A stretch of 64,000 nucleotides of DNA. Source: Bradyrhizobium canariense. Lineage in GTDB: Bacteria > Pseudomonadota > Alphaproteobacteria > Rhizobiales > Xanthobacteraceae. Made by a program: the position numbers and the translations under genes. The DNA lies in contig NZ_JAFCKJ010000011.1 in NCBI RefSeq assembly GCF_018130465.1, forward strand, positions 1 through 64,000. Reading direction: 5' to 3'. Below the pieces are notes generated by a model. It saw nothing but the letters and a program-made list of their open reading frames with translations. It was not told where the DNA came from and made no database searches. This document shows positions 36,847 to 45,542 of this stretch, one piece after another. The first letter of the stretch is position 1; every line of letters starts with the position of its first letter.

Positions 36847-37095
36847 ATGAAAATCTTGCTCACAGCCGCAGCTTTTTTCGCGTTCGCCGTTTCCCCTGCA
36901 TCGGCCGCGATGATGGCGTGCACCAGCGATAATATGATGAAGTCCGCCGCCATGATGGGCGGCACGGCGGATACGCCGGCCAAGACGGCCATGAACAAGG
37001 AAATGACCATGGCCAACACCGACATGAGCAACGGCAAGATGAAAAGCGCCTGCATGCATTACATGAAGGCGCAGAAGGCCATGTCGATGAAGTAG
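36847..37095 (+). CDS. Secreted Met-rich small protein
   Basis: 82 residues. A signal peptide (LLTAAAFFAFAVSPASA) is cleaved near SA|AMMA. In the roughly 62-residue mature part I count 15 methionines, several as pairs (AMMA, NMMK, AMMG) or in MxM-type spacing (KEMTMAN), plus two cysteines and one His. Such composition is typical of periplasmic copper or silver binders, but no family motif was recognised, so metal binding is inferred. ATG follows GAGGAGACTTTTCG. A strong terminator lies right after it, so it is a one-gene unit. Confidence 0.75.
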   Translation: MKILLTAAAFFAFAVSPASAAMMACTSDNMMKSAAMMGGTADTPAKTAMNKEMTMANTDMSNGKMKSACMHYMKAQKAMSMK

Positions 37096-37114
37096 GCGCG
37101 GATCGCACCTTTCG

Positions 37115-37149
37115 ACCGCGCTGTCAGCAGATGGCAGCGCGGTTTTTCT
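37115..37149 (+). terminator. Rho-independent terminator
   Basis: ACCGCGCTG (37115-37123) and CAGCGCGGT (37135-37143) form a 9-bp stem, followed directly by TTTTTCTTT. It ends the transcript of the Met-rich peptide gene. Confidence 0.85.
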
Positions 37150-37209
37150 TTGTCCGCTCTTTGATCGGCTTCTTGCCTTGATGCGAATCCCGCTACATTG
37201 CATTCCGCA

Positions 37210-38373
37210 ATGTCTCGCGCGCCCAGACCGCTTCCGATCACCACGACACAGGCCCGGCAAATCTGGCTTCATGCCCAGCGGCTGGACGAGCGCGCGCCGT
37301 TCGGTGATGGCGCGCAAGCCGTCTCCGACGCGGTCGCCCATCTCGGCTATGTGCAGATCGACACCATCAACGTGATCGAACGCTGCCATCACCACATCCT
37401 GTTCAGCCGGATCCCGTCCTACCGCCGCGCCGATCTGCGCCACGCGCAGAGCGTAGATAGAAGCGTCTTTGAATATTGGACGCATGCGCTCTCTTACGTG
37501 CCGGCCGGTGACTTCCGCTTCTTCCTGCCGTCGATGCGCGAGCACCGCCGCGAGGGGCACAAATGGTTCGCCTCGGTGAAGCCTGCCGACATGCGCAAGG
37601 TGATGCGGCTGGTGCGCGCCGGCCCGCTGACGATCCGCGACATCGAGGACGACGTGCTCACCGAGAAGGAGCATCTCTGGCAGAGCCGAAAGCCCTCGAA
37701 GCGGGCGTTGCAGCTCGCCTTCTATACGGGTGCCGTGACCATCAGCGAGCGCCGGGGCATGCTCAAGACCTATGAGCTGATGACGCGCCATTTCGGCTGG
37801 GAAAAGCTGCCGAAGCCGGCGTCGACAAAGGACATTACGGCCTATCTGCTCGATCGCGCGCTGCGATCGCAGGGTGTCGTGAGTCTCGATTCGGTCTGCC
37901 ATCTCGACGCGCCGCGCAAGACGGCGGTGGCTGGCCTGATCGCCTCGCGCGTCCGCCGTGGCGAGCTCGTGCCTGTCGCCATCGACGGTGCCGGCAGGCA
38001 GGAGCACTGGGCACTGCCGGCTGCGCTCGAGCCGGGCGAGCGTGCGCCGCCTGATCTCGTTCACATCCTCTCGCCGTTCGATCCGCTGATCATCCAGCGC
38101 AAGCGCACCAATCTCATTTTCGGCTATAACCATTTGTTCGAGGCCTATGTGCCGAAGGCCAAACGCAAGCTCGGCTATTTCGCGCTGCCCGTGCTGGTCG
38201 GCGACGAGATCGTCGCCGCGCTGGATCTGAAGACCGACCGGCAGGCGAAGAAGCTGCTGATGCAGAAATGGACCTGGGTCGGAGAGGGGAAGAAGACCGC
38301 GGGGCGCAAGGAGCTCAAACGGAAGATCGAGGAGGAGCTCGATCGTTTTGAGAAGTTTCAGCTCGCGGAGTGA
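37210..38373 (+). CDS. YcaQ/AlkX-family DNA-repair-like winged-helix protein
   Basis: 387 residues of the HTH_42 family. The signature VQIDTINVIERCHHHILFSR contains the Q-x-D motif that is catalytic in the DNA glycosylases AlkZ/YcaQ (interstrand-crosslink and alkyl-base unhooking). The late ILSPFDPLIIQRKRTNLIFGYN is also typical, as is the long Lys-rich C-terminal helix. Glycosylase activity is by family; this subfamily may differ in substrate. It converges with a DUF2809 gene and their 3' ends overlap by 59 bases. The start is at MSRAPRPLP. Confidence 0.85.
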   Translation: MSRAPRPLPITTTQARQIWLHAQRLDERAPFGDGAQAVSDAVAHLGYVQIDTINVIERCHHHILFSRIPSYRRADLRHAQSVDRSVFEYWTHALSYVPAGDFRFFLPSMREHRREGHKWFASVKPADMRKVMRLVRAGPLTIRDIEDDVLTEKEHLWQSRKPSKRALQLAFYTGAVTISERRGMLKTYELMTRHFGWEKLPKPASTKDITAYLLDRALRSQGVVSLDSVCHLDAPRKTAVAGLIASRVRRGELVPVAIDGAGRQEHWALPAALEPGERAPPDLVHILSPFDPLIIQRKRTNLIFGYNHLFEAYVPKAKRKLGYFALPVLVGDEIVAALDLKTDRQAKKLLMQKWTWVGEGKKTAGRKELKRKIEEELDRFEKFQLAE

Positions 38374-38833
38374 GGGCGTCTTCGGAGAGCGGGATAGCCA
38401 CCCCACGCATCGCGGCGAGACGGTCGATCCAGACGCCAAACACAATCCCGATCGCATAAGCGACCAAATTCCACAGCGAAAAAATGCGCCCCAACAGCAG
38501 CGCGCCCGCGTTGGTGATTCGAAATGCGTCGAGCCACGGCGTATGCACCAGCCGGGAAAACTCCACGGCGATTGCGATCGCCGCGGCGATGGCCGCGATC
38601 TGCGCCCGTGGCAGCCGCGGCAGCAAAACGCCGATCAGCAGAAGCACCATCGTTGCCCACAGTAGCGAGCCGCCGTACTTCACCACGAAGGCCGGCAGGC
38701 CGAGCGGAAAGCCGTACCGGCGCAGCGAGAGTCCGCAGGCGATAACCGCCAGCGCCAGCCCGGCGCGGATCAGCGATGTCCGTAACGGCGCAACAGGTTG
38801 ATGCGGCTGCGCCCCTTGCATTGCTTGCTCCAT
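38315..38833 (-). CDS. DUF2809 membrane protein
   Basis: About 172 residues with four to five hydrophobic segments. The pattern FVVKYGGSLLWATMV, AVEFSRLVHTPWLDAFRIT and NAGALLLGRIFSLWNLVAY matches the DUF2809 family, which is functionally uncharacterised and distantly similar to VanZ-like proteins. The open frame can start at a TTG (38857); ATG at 38833 is preferred. Its 3' end overlaps that of the YcaQ-family gene. The C-terminal tail is short and soluble. Confidence 0.8.
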   Translation of the reverse strand: MEQAMQGAQPHQPVAPLRTSLIRAGLALAVIACGLSLRRYGFPLGLPAFVVKYGGSLLWATMVLLLIGVLLPRLPRAQIAAIAAAIAIAVEFSRLVHTPWLDAFRITNAGALLLGRIFSLWNLVAYAIGIVFGVWIDRLAAMRGVAIPLSEDALTPRAETSQNDRAPPRSSV

Positions 38834-38901
38834 TGACTCTTCGCCCGCGATCCTCAAAACCGGCTCTCAGCCCATAAAAGCAACAACCCCGGGGAGAAGC
38901 C

Positions 38902-40233
38902 ATGAGCCAGACCACGACCTATGCCGGTTCGACCGGCGCAGCCAAGTCGGAAATCGAGACCTCGACCATCCGCGCCATCTCCTGGCGCCTGATCCCGTTC
39001 CTGGTGCTGGCCTACTTCTTCTCCTATCTCGACCGCGTCAATCTCGGCTTCGCCGCGCTGACCATGAATGCCGAGCTGAAATTCACGCCGCTGATCTTCT
39101 CCTGGGGGGCCGGCATCTTCTTCATCGGCTATTTCATTTTCGAGGTGCCGAGCAATCTGGCGCTGGAAAAGTTCGGCGCCAGCCGCTGGATCGCCCGCAT
39201 CATGGTGACCTGGGGCATCATCTCGGCGCTGATGGCGCTCACGAGCGGCGTCACGAGCTTCTACGTGCTGCGCTTCCTGCTCGGCGTGGCCGAAGCCGGC
39301 TTCTTCCCCGGCATCATCCTCTATCTCACCTATTGGTATCCGGCCGAATATCGCGCCCGCTTCCTCGCGGCCTTTGCCATCGCCGTTCCGGTCTCGACCG
39401 TGATCGGCGCGCCGGTTTCGGGCCTCCTGCTCGGCCTCGACGGGGCGATGGGGCTGAAGGGCTGGCAGTGGCTCTTCATCATCGAGGGCATCCCTTCCGT
39501 GCTGCTCGGCATCGTCACCTGGTTTTACCTCACCGACAGGCCGGAGAAGGCGGACTGGCTCTCGGCCGAGCAGAAGGCCTGGCTCAAGTCGAGGCTCGAT
39601 TCGGAAGTCGCGGCCAAGCAGGCGGTGAAGCATCTGTCGCTCGGCGAAGCCTTGTCGTCGCCAAAGGTGATCGCGCTCAGCCTGGTCTATTTCGGCTTCG
39701 TCGGCGCGCTCTACGGCATGCAGTTCTGGCTGCCGCAGATCGTCAAGGCATTCGGCCTCACCAACGCGCAGACCGGCTTCGTCACCGCGATCCCGTATCT
39801 GTTCGGCACCATCGCGATGATCCTTTGGGCGAGGCACTCGGACGCTACGCGCGAGCGCGTGATGCATGTCGGCGCGCCGCTGTTGCTCACCGCCGTTGCG
39901 CTTGCCGTCTCCTCCTATCTCACCGATCCCGCCATGACGATGGTGGTGCTCACTGTCGCCGCGATCGGCGTGTTCTGCTGCTTCGGCGTGTTCTGGACCC
40001 TGCCGACCGCCTGGCTCTCCGGCACGGCGGCGGCCGGCGGCATCGCCCTGATCAACTCGATCGGCAACCTCGCCGGGTTCGGCGGTCCCTACCTGATCGG
40101 CTGGGTCAAGGAAGCCACCGGCCAGACCTCGACCGGCCTGCTCGTGCTGGCAGTCCTGCCTCTGCTCGCCGGCATTCTGGTGTTTGTCGGCGGCCACGAG
40201 AGCAAGCACGAGTTCGTGGAGCAGGGGCGGTAA
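38902..40233 (+). CDS. MFS transporter, anion:cation symporter (ACS) family
   Basis: 443 residues with twelve predicted membrane segments. DRVNLGFAALTMNAEL in the first loop region, GVAEAGFFPGIILYLTYWYP in helix 4-5 and the central TDRPEKADWLS loop are typical of the ACS branch (phthalate, tartrate, glucarate or similar organic-acid uptake coupled to protons). ATG follows GGGGAGAAGCC. It is a single gene between a DUF2809 gene and an inverted repeat. The carboxylate substrate cannot be deduced. Confidence 0.88.
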   Translation: MSQTTTYAGSTGAAKSEIETSTIRAISWRLIPFLVLAYFFSYLDRVNLGFAALTMNAELKFTPLIFSWGAGIFFIGYFIFEVPSNLALEKFGASRWIARIMVTWGIISALMALTSGVTSFYVLRFLLGVAEAGFFPGIILYLTYWYPAEYRARFLAAFAIAVPVSTVIGAPVSGLLLGLDGAMGLKGWQWLFIIEGIPSVLLGIVTWFYLTDRPEKADWLSAEQKAWLKSRLDSEVAAKQAVKHLSLGEALSSPKVIALSLVYFGFVGALYGMQFWLPQIVKAFGLTNAQTGFVTAIPYLFGTIAMILWARHSDATRERVMHVGAPLLLTAVALAVSSYLTDPAMTMVVLTVAAIGVFCCFGVFWTLPTAWLSGTAAAGGIALINSIGNLAGFGGPYLIGWVKEATGQTSTGLLVLAVLPLLAGILVFVGGHESKHEFVEQGR

Positions 40234-40253
40234 CGCGGCATCGCCAGCTGCGT

Positions 40254-40335
40254 AGCCCGGATGGAGCGCAGCGAAATCCGGGTCCGCTGCGTAATGGCGG
40301 AAGTCCCCCGGATTGCGCTGCGCTCCATCCGGGCT
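40254..40335. repeat. Extragenic inverted repeat
   Basis: A perfect 20-bp arm at 40254-40273 (starting AGCCCGGATGGAGCG) is inverted at 40316-40335. The loop carries two more near-copies of CCGG-type arms. It lies between the convergent MFS and mazF genes. It is a different family from the ATCCAGTAC elements. Confidence 0.8.
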
Positions 40336-40340
40336 GCGGA

Positions 40341-40694
40341 CTAATCTGCGCCGGCGCTTTTCTGCGAACCAGCCAAACCGAGGAACACCAGCATAGCGCG
40401 GTTGAGACGCAAGAGGTCGTCATCGTCGAGGCGCCCCAGCAGCGTTCCAGCCTTGGCTTTCGGCACCGTGGTAATTTTATCGACCATCAGCCGGGACGGA
40501 GCACGAAGGCCGTTGCGTTCGTTCGGCTCGACCGTGAGTCGGAAGAGCGGAGCCTCAGTTTCGTCGGTTGTGAAGGCGCAGACGGTGATGGAGTTCGTGG
40601 CGTCAAAGCTGTCGTCCTGCACGATGACGACGGGGCGTGGCTTGCCCGCATAGTCCTTGCCGCCTGCCACCGTCCAGACCTCGCCTCGCTTCAT
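40341..40694 (-). CDS. PemK/MazF-family toxin
   Basis: 117 residues. The opening MKRGEVWTVAGGKDYAGKPRPVVIVQDD and internal TDETEAPLFRL match the MazF endoribonuclease fold (RGE/RPVVI motifs). It is expected to cleave mRNA at short sequence motifs when its antitoxin is lost. Its ATG overlaps the antitoxin stop by 4 bases (ATGA), the normal coupled arrangement. The cleavage specificity cannot be read from sequence. Confidence 0.9.
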   Translation of the reverse strand: MKRGEVWTVAGGKDYAGKPRPVVIVQDDSFDATNSITVCAFTTDETEAPLFRLTVEPNERNGLRAPSRLMVDKITTVPKAKAGTLLGRLDDDDLLRLNRAMLVFLGLAGSQKSAGAD

Positions 40695-40912
40695 TCATCG
40701 GTCCAATCGGATACGGCGTCGATGAAGCCCTGGTCTTCGGATGCATGTGCGCTGGTTGCGACCGCAAGCGATTGGCGATGGGCTTCCGACTGAAAGGAGG
40801 GCGAGCGGATATCCGGCACCCAGATCTGGATCGGTCGCAAACCTTGTGCGCGCAATCTATCGCGGTGGGCCTGTACCTTCATGCGAGATGGCTTGGGCTT
40901 CGAAGGAGTCAT
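40691..40912 (-). CDS. MazE-like (DUF3018) antitoxin
   Basis: 73 residues. KVQAHRDRLRAQGLRPIQIWVPD is the DUF3018 antitoxin DNA-binding segment, followed by an acidic tail (ASEDQGFIDAVSDWTDE) that should wrap the toxin. First gene of the pair with the MazF-type toxin. A 14-bp palindrome 14 bases upstream is the probable autoregulatory operator. Confidence 0.88.
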   Translation of the reverse strand: MTPSKPKPSRMKVQAHRDRLRAQGLRPIQIWVPDIRSPSFQSEAHRQSLAVATSAHASEDQGFIDAVSDWTDE

Positions 40913-40925
40913 ATGTCTTCTCGAT

Positions 40926-40939
40926 GGTTACATGTAACC
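40926..40939. promoter_or_regulatory. Palindromic operator of the mazEF pair
   Basis: GGTTACATGTAACC is a perfect 14-bp palindrome, 14 bases before the antitoxin ATG on the minus strand. The position fits autorepression by the antitoxin or the complex. Confidence 0.55.
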
Positions 40940-41014
40940 CTAGCAAAAAACGTCCGGTGCTACCAGCGAGACCTGGGCGACCATCCTTACCACCTCTTAA
41001 CGATCACGCTTTCC

Positions 41015-41050
41015 TGATGACTGACGATTATTGACTTTCATCAGTGATTA
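41015..41050. promoter_or_regulatory. Imperfect inverted repeat before the RND efflux operon
   Basis: TGATGACTGA (41015-41024) and TCAGTGATTA (41041-41050) are complementary at 8 of 10 positions, with TTGACT (41031-41036) between them as a possible -35 element. It lies 39 bases ahead of the adaptor start and could bind the TetR regulator at the operon end. Confidence 0.3.
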
Positions 41051-41088
41051 GTCGACATTCCTCTCGTTGCAGCAGCGGAGTGTCTTCG

Positions 41089-42195
41089 ATGTTCGTCCGG
41101 TCGGTTTTATCCAGCTATTCCAAGCTCCTGGCAGGTGTGTCGCTGGCCCTGATGGCTGCCGCCCTGTCCGGGTGCAATGATACCGTTGCTGAAAAGGCCG
41201 AGCCGCCGCGGCCGGTTCTGGTCGCCACCGCCCATTATGATGCCGAAAAGCCCGAGCGCAGCTTCGTTGGCACCATCAGGCCGCGGATCGAGAGCGATCT
41301 GGGTTTTCGGGTCGCCGGCAAGGTCGCCAAGCGTCTGGTCGAGGTCGGCCAGACTGTCGAAATTGGCCAGCCGCTCGCGACGCTTGATGAGGTTGATCTG
41401 AAGCTCCAGGCCGAGCAATCCGTCGCCGAGCAGACCGCTGCGACCGGCGTGCTGGCCCAGGCCGCCGCGGCCGAGCAGCGCGCCAAGGATTTGAAGGCCA
41501 AGGGCTGGACCACCGACGCCCAGCTCGACCAGAGCCGCGCTTCCGCCGATGAGGCGCGTGCGCGCCTGAACCGGGCCGAGCGCTCGGTCGAGCTGACCAA
41601 CAATTCCCTTTCCTACGCGACGCTCAATGCCGACGCCCGTGGCGTCGTCACTGCAACTCTGATCGAGCCCGGCCAGGTGGTTGCCGCAGGCCAGACCTCG
41701 ATCCGTGTCGCCCGCTTTGCCGAGAAGGAAGCGGTCGTCGCGATCCCTGAGACGCTGGTCGGACGTGCCAAATCGGGCGCCGCCAGCGTCACTCTTTGGT
41801 CGGAGCCGGGCAAGAAATATACGGCCAAGCTGCGCGAGATCGCGCCCACCGCGGATTCCGCCACGCGAACCTATCTTGCGAAATTCTCGCTGCCCGAGGC
41901 CGACGACAAGGTCTCGCTCGGCATGACGGCGACGCTGACGCTGTCGGACGCTGCGACCGAGCGCGTTGCGCGGCTGCCGCTGTCGGCGCTGTTCAACGAA
42001 GGCGGCAAGCCGTCCTTCTACGTCGTCGACGACAACGGCGCGGTCACGCTGAAGCCGGTGGCGGTGAAATCCTACGAGAGCAACGACGTCGTCATCACCG
42101 GCGGCGTGGAAGAGGGCGCCAAGATCGTCGCCCTCGGTGTGCAGAAGCTCGATCCGAGCCAGAGGGTACGGATCGTCTCCTCACTGTCCTTCTAA
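41089..42195 (+). CDS. RND efflux periplasmic adaptor (membrane fusion lipoprotein)
   Basis: 368 residues. A lipoprotein signal with lipobox ALSGC anchors it to the inner membrane. A lipoyl/barrel-sandwich domain split by a coiled coil (LGFRVAGKVAKRLVEVGQTV; AEQSVAEQTAATGV to RAERSVELTNNSL) and a beta-barrel (ATLIEPGQVVAAGQTSIRVA) follow. It links the inner-membrane pump to an outer-membrane channel that is not encoded here. The start at MFVRSVLS is selected to give a clean lipoprotein signal. First gene of the operon adaptor-pump-tetR. Confidence 0.9.
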   Translation: MFVRSVLSSYSKLLAGVSLALMAAALSGCNDTVAEKAEPPRPVLVATAHYDAEKPERSFVGTIRPRIESDLGFRVAGKVAKRLVEVGQTVEIGQPLATLDEVDLKLQAEQSVAEQTAATGVLAQAAAAEQRAKDLKAKGWTTDAQLDQSRASADEARARLNRAERSVELTNNSLSYATLNADARGVVTATLIEPGQVVAAGQTSIRVARFAEKEAVVAIPETLVGRAKSGAASVTLWSEPGKKYTAKLREIAPTADSATRTYLAKFSLPEADDKVSLGMTATLTLSDAATERVARLPLSALFNEGGKPSFYVVDDNGAVTLKPVAVKSYESNDVVITGGVEEGAKIVALGVQKLDPSQRVRIVSSLSF

Positions 42196-42261
42196 GCTTT
42201 TTTACGAGTTCCTCGTTGCGAGGTGAGTTTCGGCCCGAGCGCAAATGCGAAGGCTGAAGCG

Positions 42262-42304
42262 GCGAAGCGATCCAGAACCTGCCCAGCCCCCTGGATTGCT
42301 TCGC
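42262..42304. repeat. Short extragenic inverted repeat
   Basis: GCGAAGCGATCCAG (42262-42275) and CTGGATTGCTTCGC (42291-42304) pair with one mismatch across a 15-base loop, in the 180-base gap between the adaptor and pump genes. Such an element can attenuate or process the operon mRNA. Confidence 0.6.
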
Positions 42305-42374
42305 TGCCTCGCGATGATGGGTTGAACAGAGTGGCTGTCGTTTTTTTGCAACTGGATCATCTTTGGAGAGTGCG

Positions 42375-45300
42375 ATGAAGCGCTTCAACCTTTCGGCCTG
42401 GGCCGTCAGCCATCCGACGCTGATCCTGTTCCTGATGCTGATACTCGGCGTCGCCGGCTTCTTCTCCTATCAGAAGCTCGGCCGCGCGGAGGATCCGTTC
42501 TTCACGGTGAAGGTGGTCAACGTCTCCGTGCTCTGGCCGGGCGCGACCGCGCAGGAAATGCAGGCGCAGGTCGCCGATCCCATCGAGAAGAAGATCCAGG
42601 AGCTGCCTTACTTCGAGAAGGTGCAGACCTATTCCAAGCCCGGCTTCACTGCGCTCCAGGTGACCTTCCGCGATTCCACGCCGCCGAAGGACGTGCCGTA
42701 TCTCTTTTATCTGCTGCGCAAGAAGCTGGCCGACGTGCAGGGCCAATTGCCCTCGGGGATTTTGGGGCCCGTCGTCAACGACGAGTTCTCCGACGTCGAT
42801 TCCATCCTCTACATGATGACCGGCGACGGCGCCGACTACGCCCAGCTCAAGAAGGTCTCGGAGGGTTTCCGTCAGCGCCTTCTGAAGGTTCCGGGCGTGA
42901 CCAAGGTCGACGTCTACGGCAACCAGGATGAGCGCATCTTCGTCGAGTTCAGCCATGCCAAGCTTGCCACTCTCGGCATCACGCCGCAGGCGCTGTTCGA
43001 TTCGCTCGCCAAGCAGAACAACGTGACGCCGGCCGGCACGGTCGAAACCTCGTCGCAGCGCGTGCCGCTGCGCGTCACCGGTGCGCTCGACGGTGTCAAG
43101 GCCGTCGCCGAAACCCCCGTCGAGAGCAACGGCCGCGTGTTCCGCCTCGGCGACATCGCCACCGTCACCCATGGCTATGTCGACCCGCCGAGCTTCATCG
43201 TGCGCCAGGAAGGCAAGGCCGCGATCGGCATCGGTGTCGTCACCGCCAAGGGCGCCAACATCCTCGATCTCGGCAAGGAGGTCGAGAAGGCGACGTCTGA
43301 ATTCATGAAGGCGGTGCCGCAGGGCGTCGACGTCAAGCTGATCGCCGACCAGCCCAAGGTGGTCGAGCACGCCGTCGGCGAGTTCGTGCACTCCTTCATG
43401 GAAGCCCTCGTCATCGTGCTGTTCGTGTCGTTCCTGGCGCTCGGCTGGCGCACCGGCATCGTGGTCGCGCTGTCGGTGCCCCTGGTGCTCGGCATCGTCT
43501 TCGTCGTCATGAACACCATGTCGCTCGACCTGCACCGCATCACGCTCGGTGCGCTGATCATCGCGCTCGGCCTGCTGGTGGATGATGCGATCATTGCGGT
43601 CGAGATGATGGTGGTGAAGATGGAGCAGGGCTGGGACCGCATGCGTGCGGCGTCCTTTGCCTGGGAATCCACTGCGTTTCCGATGCTCACGGGAACGCTG
43701 GTCACGGCCGCTGGCTTCCTCCCCATCGGCTTTGCCAATTCCGCGGTCGGCGAATATGCCGGCAGCATCTTCTGGATCGTGGCGATCGCGCTGGTCGCGT
43801 CCTGGTTCGTGGCGGTGATCTTCACGCCCTATATCGGCGTCATGCTGCTGCCCAACATCAAGGTGCACCACAATCACGATCCGCACGCGGTCTACGAGAC
43901 CCGCATGTATCGGGGGCTGCGTGCCATCGTGCAGTGGTGCGTCAACCACCGCATCACCGTGGTGGTCGCCACCGTCGGCGTCTTCATCGCCTCGATCGTC
44001 GGATTCGGCCACGTCCAGCAGCAGTTCTTCCCGCTGTCCGAGCGCCCTGAGCTGTTCCTCCAGCTTCGCCTGCCCGAGGGCACCGCCTTCAACGTCACCG
44101 AAAAGGCGGTGAAGAAGGCCGAGACGATGCTCAAGGACGACAAGGACATCGAGACCTATACGGCCTATGTCGGGCAGGGCTCGCCGCGCTTCTGGCTCGG
44201 CCTCAATCCGCAGCTTCCGAACGAGGCTTTTGCCGAAGTCGTCATCGTCGCAAAGGGCGTCGAGGCGCGCGAGCGCATCAAGGCCAAGCTTGAAAACGCC
44301 GTTGCCGACGGTGCGCTCAACGAGGCTCGCGTGCGCGTCGACCGCTTCAATTTCGGTCCCCCCGTTGGTTTTCCCGTGCAGTTTCGCGTCATCGGCCCCG
44401 ACGCCAACAAGGTGCGCGAGATCGCCTACCAGGTCCGCGACGTCATGCGGCAGAACAAGAGCGTCAAGGACGTCCAGCTCGACTGGAACGAGCAGTCGCC
44501 TTACCTCAAGCTCGTCGTCGACCAGGATCGCGCCCGCGCCATGGGCCTGACCCCGCAGGACGTGTCGCAGGCGCTGTCGATGCTGATCTCGGGCTCACAG
44601 GTGACGACCGTGCGCGACGGCATCGAGAAGGTCGGCGTGGTCGCGCGTGCCGTCTCCTCCGAACGGCTCGACCTCGGCGCAGTCGGCGATCTCACCATCA
44701 CCTCGCGTAACGGCGTGGCCGTGCCGCTGCAGCAGATCGCCAAGATCGAGTATGCCCACGAGGAGCCGATCATGTGGCGGCGTAACCGCGACATGGCGAT
44801 CACCGTGCGCTCCGACGTCGTCGACGGCGTGCAGGCGCCCGACGTCACCGGCCAGATCGCGCCGAAGCTGAAGGCGATCAAGGACAATCTCGAGCCGGCC
44901 TACCGCATCGAGGCGGGCGGCGCGTTCGAGGAATCCGCCAAGGGCAACGCCTCGATCTTCATTCTCTTCCCGCTGATGGTCATGGTGATGCTGACGCTGC
45001 TGATGTTCCAGCTGCAGAGCTTCTCGCGCCTGATCCTGGTGTTCCTGACTGCGCCGCTCGGCATTGTTGGCGCCTCCTTCGGGCTCAACATCGCCAACGC
45101 CCCGTTCGGCTTCGTGGCGCTGCTCGGCCTGATCGCGCTCGCCGGCATGATCATGCGCAACGCGGTCATCCTGGTCGACCAGATCGAGACCGACGTCTCG
45201 CACGGCCTGACCCGCCGCGAGGCGATCGTGGAGGCCACCGTCCGCCGCGCCCGTCCGGTGGTGCTGACGGCGCTCGCCGCCATCCTCGCCATGATCCCGC

Positions 45301-45512
45301 TGTCGCGCTCGGCGTTCTGGGGCCCGATGGCGATCACCATCATGGGCGGCTTGTTCGTTGCGACCTTCCTCACGTTGCTGTACCTGCCGGGCCTCTACGC
45401 CCTCTGGTTCCGCAAGAGCCTGGATGAGGCGGGCACCCCCGAGCAGCCTGCCGCGCCGCAGCATGGCAGCGATGATCCGCACGCAATTCCGCTTGCTGAG
45501 GCGGCTGAATAA
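42375..45512 (+). CDS. RND efflux pump, inner-membrane permease
   Basis: 1,045 residues, normal for HAE-type RND pumps. A first membrane helix (HPTLILFLMLILGVAGFFSY), two large periplasmic loops and two blocks of membrane helices are visible. The second helix block has LIALAGMIMRNAVILVDQIE, and the proton-relay region has LGALIIALGLLVDDAIIAVE with the usual two Asp. The short spacing and YFEKVQTYSKPGF loop suggest a multidrug or solvent exporter related to the MexF/AcrB-like 'HAE-2' branch. GGAGAGTGCG precedes the ATG. Works with the lipoprotein adaptor upstream. Confidence 0.92.
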   Translation: MKRFNLSAWAVSHPTLILFLMLILGVAGFFSYQKLGRAEDPFFTVKVVNVSVLWPGATAQEMQAQVADPIEKKIQELPYFEKVQTYSKPGFTALQVTFRDSTPPKDVPYLFYLLRKKLADVQGQLPSGILGPVVNDEFSDVDSILYMMTGDGADYAQLKKVSEGFRQRLLKVPGVTKVDVYGNQDERIFVEFSHAKLATLGITPQALFDSLAKQNNVTPAGTVETSSQRVPLRVTGALDGVKAVAETPVESNGRVFRLGDIATVTHGYVDPPSFIVRQEGKAAIGIGVVTAKGANILDLGKEVEKATSEFMKAVPQGVDVKLIADQPKVVEHAVGEFVHSFMEALVIVLFVSFLALGWRTGIVVALSVPLVLGIVFVVMNTMSLDLHRITLGALIIALGLLVDDAIIAVEMMVVKMEQGWDRMRAASFAWESTAFPMLTGTLVTAAGFLPIGFANSAVGEYAGSIFWIVAIALVASWFVAVIFTPYIGVMLLPNIKVHHNHDPHAVYETRMYRGLRAIVQWCVNHRITVVVATVGVFIASIVGFGHVQQQFFPLSERPELFLQLRLPEGTAFNVTEKAVKKAETMLKDDKDIETYTAYVGQGSPRFWLGLNPQLPNEAFAEVVIVAKGVEARERIKAKLENAVADGALNEARVRVDRFNFGPPVGFPVQFRVIGPDANKVREIAYQVRDVMRQNKSVKDVQLDWNEQSPYLKLVVDQDRARAMGLTPQDVSQALSMLISGSQVTTVRDGIEKVGVVARAVSSERLDLGAVGDLTITSRNGVAVPLQQIAKIEYAHEEPIMWRRNRDMAITVRSDVVDGVQAPDVTGQIAPKLKAIKDNLEPAYRIEAGGAFEESAKGNASIFILFPLMVMVMLTLLMFQLQSFSRLILVFLTAPLGIVGASFGLNIANAPFGFVALLGLIALAGMIMRNAVILVDQIETDVSHGLTRREAIVEATVRRARPVVLTALAAILAMIPLSRSAFWGPMAITIMGGLFVATFLTLLYLPGLYALWFRKSLDEAGTPEQPAAPQHGSDDPHAIPLAEAAE

Positions 45513-45542
45513 GTGAAGATGAAGAATGACGAGTCCTGACAG

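Noticed and set aside
36409-38457. 682-codon antisense frame over the Met-rich peptide and YcaQ-family genes
   Set aside because: It contradicts a signal peptide, terminator and conserved family on the plus strand.
42357-44012. Long open frame antisense to the RND pump gene
   Set aside because: It lies wholly opposite a gene with clear RND motifs; its His/Asp/Arg-rich composition is the usual shadow of high-GC coding DNA.
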